Below, piece after piece: positions 37,001-38,681 of a DNA stretch of 38,681 nt. Each line of letters begins with the position of its first letter. The first letter of the stretch is position 1. Source of the DNA: Acidimicrobiaceae bacterium (lineage in GTDB: Bacteria; Actinomycetota; Acidimicrobiia; Acidimicrobiales; RAAP-2); NCBI GenBank assembly GCA_027315045.1, contig DAHUZS010000047.1:1-38681 (forward strand), in the 5' to 3' direction. The notes below the pieces were generated by a model. It made no database searches and was not told the origin of the DNA. It worked only from the letters and a program-made list of their open reading frames with translations. A program made the translations under genes and the position numbers.

Positions 37001-37562
37001 CCACTTCCCCGCCAACGCCGACGGTGACGACCTGGTGCTCTACAAGGACGAAGCCCGCGCCGAGGAACTGGCCCGGTTCGCCTTCCCCCGCCAGGCCAAG
37101 GAGCCGTGGCTGTGCATCGCCGACTTTTTCCGCCCCGTCTCCTCGGGCGAGGGCGACTGGGCCAGCTTCCAGTTAGTGACGATGGGGCGCGCACTCTCCG
37201 AGGAGACAGCACGGCTGTTCCAGACGAACCAGTACCAGCGCTACCTGTTCCTCCACGGGCTGGGGGTCGAGATGACCGAGGCACTGGCCGAGTACTGGCA
37301 CCGGCGGGTCCGCGAGGAGCTCGGCTTCGCCGACGAGGACGGTCCCACCCTGACCGGGCTCTTCCGCCAGCAGTACCGGGGCGGTCGCTACTCGTGGGGC
37401 TATCCCGCCTGCCCGGACCTCGCCGACAATGCCAAGGTCGTCGACCTGCTCGACGGGGGCCGCATAGGGGTGAGCATCAGCGAGAACTTCCAGCTCGAGC
37501 CGGAACAGACGACCGACGCCATCATCTGCTCCCACCCGGCGGCCAAGTACTTCGTCGTCTGA
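34053..37562 (+). CDS. metH: Cobalamin-dependent methionine synthase
   Basis: MetH methylates homocysteine to methionine using methyltetrahydrofolate through methylcobalamin. The 1169-residue product contains all four modules. The homocysteine domain (1-330) has zinc ligands Cys238, Cys304 and Cys305 (GGCCGTTP). The folate domain (about 345-620) contains FLVVGERANATGSR and GLSNVSFGLNPAARQ. The B12 cap and binding domain has axial His746 in GDVHDIGKN. The reactivation (AdoMet) domain ends with YSWGYPACPDLADN and HPAAKYF. The length is close to that of other actinobacterial MetH proteins. The start is taken at ATG 34053, where GGGAGG precedes it. The open frame further upstream overlaps pduO and is not homologous. 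Confidence 0.98.
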   Translation: MTSAGELLGRLDTASSSYLRALRERVVIFDGPAGTSFQALALGAETFGDPHLEGCFEILSLSAPEIVGHLHRSFLDVGVDAIETNTFGAFSVVLAEYGIAERAREINRAAAELAKAVAKDYETPQRPIWVAGSMGPGTKFATLGQISYADLRDAYEEQALGLLEGGVDLLLVETVYDLLGAKAAINGARAAMVARGTQVPIQVQVTIELTGRMLPGTEIAAALTTLEAMRVDAVGLNCATGPAEMGEALRHLSANSTVPIAVQPNAGLPSVVDGAMHYDLKPEELAEYHHRFITEFGVSAVGGCCGTTPAHLAAVVAACADAVPARRHPDPEPAATSIYSATPFRQDTSFLVVGERANATGSRQFREAMLSGDWDTCVAIARDQVKEGAHLIDLCADYTGADGVADMEQLASRLATQSSVPVMVDTTEGPVAETALRWLGGRPVLNSVNLEEGDGAGTRLDTFLRLARTYGAAVVCTCIDAEGQARTAEWKLRAARQIASIALERYGLEPEDLFFDPLALPLSTGMAESRRDGLETIEGIRRIKAELPGVSTILGLSNVSFGLNPAARQVLNSVFLHECVEAGLDAAIVQPSKILPLAKIDDRVKEVCLDLVYDRRRADYDPLQELLALFEGVSVSSGPRDEHLDWPVERRLEQRIVDGHRTGLEADLDSALEGGFDALSIINNFLLAGMRTVGDLFASGEMQLPFVLSSAETMKMAVAYLEPHMARADQSGKGTIVLATVKGDVHDIGKNLVDIIFTNNGYDVVNLGIKVGIGEMIAAAEERGADAIGMSGLLVKSTLIMRDNLEELNDRKLSAIPVLLGGAALTRTYVERDLRTVYHGRVFYGRDAFEGLRTMDRLMEIKAGANDADFGRVVSERNVPARSGLLVKVGPDDAPDRSPAVATDNKLFPPPFIGTRVAKGIPLDDIAEYLNLTSLFRNQWGFRPDKTRKESDAEFKERVSAVLRDQLDLVKQADLLVPQVVWGHFPANADGDDLVLYKDEARAEELARFAFPRQAKEPWLCIADFFRPVSSGEGDWASFQLVTMGRALSEETARLFQTNQYQRYLFLHGLGVEMTEALAEYWHRRVREELGFADEDGPTLTGLFRQQYRGGRYSWGYPACPDLADNAKVVDLLDGGRIGVSISENFQLEPEQTTDAIICSHPAAKYFVV

Positions 37563-37639
37563 GCTGGTCGACCGGCGATGGCCAGGTGGCCGGGCGACCC
37601 GAGCCGGGCACCGACCCCAAGACGGGGTTCCCCCGAGTG

Positions 37640-38462
37640 GCCCCCGTCTTTGATCGAGAAGTTCATCGACCAGGGGAGCGCCGACGCTGCCGCCGACTAC
37701 GCCCAACAGATCCCGGTCCGGGTCATCGCCAAGGTCCTCGGCGTCCCCGAGGGCATGTCCGACACCTTCACCGGATGGTGCGCGACGTCCTCGAGTTCAG
37801 CGACGACACCGACCGCGCCCAGGCCGGGGCGATGGGGCTCCTGTCCTACCTCTCGAGCAGGTCGAGCAGCGCAAGGTGGAGCCGGGGGACGACCTGATCA
37901 GCAAGCTGCTCGGTGCCACCCACGACGGAGAGCCGATCGACGTGGGGACCGTCCTCGGCATCGTGGCCCTGGTGCTGATCACCGGGATCGACACCACGTG
38001 GAGCGGGATCGGCTCCGCCCGGTGGCACCTCGTCAACCATCCCGAGGACGCCGCCCGGCTCGTCGACGAGCCGATGCTGATGCCGCTGGCGGTGGAGGAA
38101 CTGCTCCGCGCCTACTCCCCGGTCACCATGGTCAGGCAGGTCAGATCGGACACCGAGTTCGCGGGCTGTCCGATGCGCGAGGGCGACGAGGTCCTTCTCA
38201 GCTTCCCGGCCGCCAACCGCGATCCCGAGGCATTCGAACGACCCGACGAGGTGATCTTGGACCGGAAGCACAACCGCCACGTCGCCTTCGGCGTCGGGAT
38301 CCATCGGTGCGCAGGCTCCAACCTCGCCAGGATGGAGTTCGGGTCGCCCTGGAAGAGTGGCTGGCCAGGATTCCCACCTTCCGGCCGGTTGAGGGGGTGG
38401 AGGTGACGTGGGCGGGGGGCCAGGTCCGCGGGCCGCGATCGCTTCCGGTCTCCTTCCCCTGA
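37640..38462 (+). pseudogene. Decayed cytochrome P450, N-terminally truncated with three frameshifts
   Basis: Pieces of a bacterial class I P450 follow each other in three frames. IEKFIDQGSADAAADYAQQI with PVRVIAKVLGVPEGMSDTF reads to about 37777. VRDVLEFSDDTDRAQAGAMG is in a second frame to about 37850. PGDDLISKLLGATH is in a third, with the I-helix ITGIDTTWS, the ExxR motif EELLRAYSP and the haem loop FGVGIHRCAGSNLARME. ALEEWLARIPTFRPVEGVEV returns to the first frame after about 38341 and ends at the stop codon at 38460-38462. Roughly the first 100 residues of a normal P450 are missing. Each shift equals loss of one base in a short run of G or C. The haem ligand Cys remains but no continuous product can be made. 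Confidence 0.82.
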
Positions 38463-38572
38463 TCAGCCGCGCCGAGACCGGCGCGACACCGGGGGCCTTC
38501 TCCCCGGCCCGGCCGGTTGAGGAGAAGACGGTGCGCTAGTCCTTCCGGTCCATGAGTTGAGGTTGCACATCC

Positions 38573-38587
38573 ACCCCTTGGAGGGGT
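38573..38587. repeat. Short stem-loop upstream of the edge ORF
   Basis: ACCCC-ttgga-GGGGT, 50 nt before the start codon at 38638. A second, looser inverted repeat CTTCTCC/GGAGAAG spans 38497-38527. One or both may belong to the left end of an insertion sequence or to termination after the P450 remnant; neither can be proved inside the window. The 175-nt gap 38463-38637 holds nothing else I can support. Confidence 0.3.
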
Positions 38588-38637
38588 CCGGCGATGGACT
38601 CTGTGGTTTCGAGCAAGAGACCAAGGAGCCCATCACC

Positions 38638-38681
38638 GTGACCCCAGCAGAGATCATCTACCAGCGCCGCATCGCGCTGCT
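38638..38681 (+). CDS. Start of a possible IS481-type transposase (3' partial)
   Basis: GTG at 38638 has AAGGAG 9 nt upstream and opens the frame VTPAEIIYQRRIALL, which runs off the window. I recall this N-terminus (xxPxEIIYQRRxxxL) from IS481-family and related helix-turn-helix transposases, where a domain recognising the element's ends follows. Fourteen complete codons are too few for a firm call, and the terminal inverted repeat is not identified. A mobile element here would fit the gene decay in the last 7 kb. Confidence 0.4.
   Translation, partial: MTPAEIIYQRRIAL

Noticed and set aside
38463-38657. 64-codon minus-strand frame at the right edge
   Set aside because: Low-complexity Ser/Pro sequence overlapping the possible transposase start; no supporting signal.

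Overview
The window is a stretch of very GC-rich (about 70%, estimated by eye), gene-dense chromosome. It looks like an actinobacterium, most likely from an early-branching class such as Acidimicrobiia. Supporting this are the ftsE-ftsX block beside prfB, a secreted protein with cell-wall-binding repeats of the PF04122 type, an actinobacterial-style AccA3-like carboxylase alpha chain, many GTG starts, and TANNNT -10 boxes placed so that several genes would have leaderless mRNAs. The placement is inferred from gene content and composition, not from a tree.

Left third (1-13000): the end of a proline-rich repeat protein; moaC (molybdenum cofactor) divergent from an FmdB-type zinc-ribbon gene; a polytopic membrane protein; the tldD-pmbA pair; dxs (isoprenoid precursor synthesis); rmlA divergent from msrB; a tail-less SSB paralogue coupled to an unknown 74-residue protein; a dienelactone-hydrolase-family enzyme; and a large secreted cell-wall-binding-repeat protein.

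Middle (13000-27700): on the minus strand secA-prfB, then ftsE-ftsX, and upstream of these rmlB-rmlD-glycosyltransferase, which with rmlA would make and use dTDP-L-rhamnose (no rmlC is present here). birA (biotin ligase) is divergent from a biotin carboxylase/BCCP fusion, its probable substrate, and an M20 amidohydrolase follows the carboxylase. A methylmalonyl-CoA-mutase catalytic chain without its B12 domain lies downstream of a rhodanese-ThiF fusion. The carboxylase, the mutase, the PduO-type cobalamin adenosyltransferase and B12-dependent MetH are consistent with propionyl-CoA/methylmalonyl-CoA and B12 metabolism, though they are not one operon.

Right third (27700-38681): a nitroreductase-family gene, an SDR oxidoreductase, an unknown actinobacterial-looking protein, a decayed penicillin-binding-protein gene, the pair pduO-pepA divergent from metH, a decayed cytochrome P450 gene, and at the edge what looks like the first codons of a transposase. 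The two broken genes and the edge element make 31.3-38.7 kb the least conserved part of the window.

I did not find a CRISPR array, phage, defence island, secondary-metabolite cluster, tRNA or rRNA, and I see no convincing new multigene system. The observations most worth following are the repeated -10-box-at-the-start-codon layout, the SSB/74-residue coupled pair, the Asp-to-Cys change in the RmlB active-site motif, and the two multi-frameshift gene remnants.
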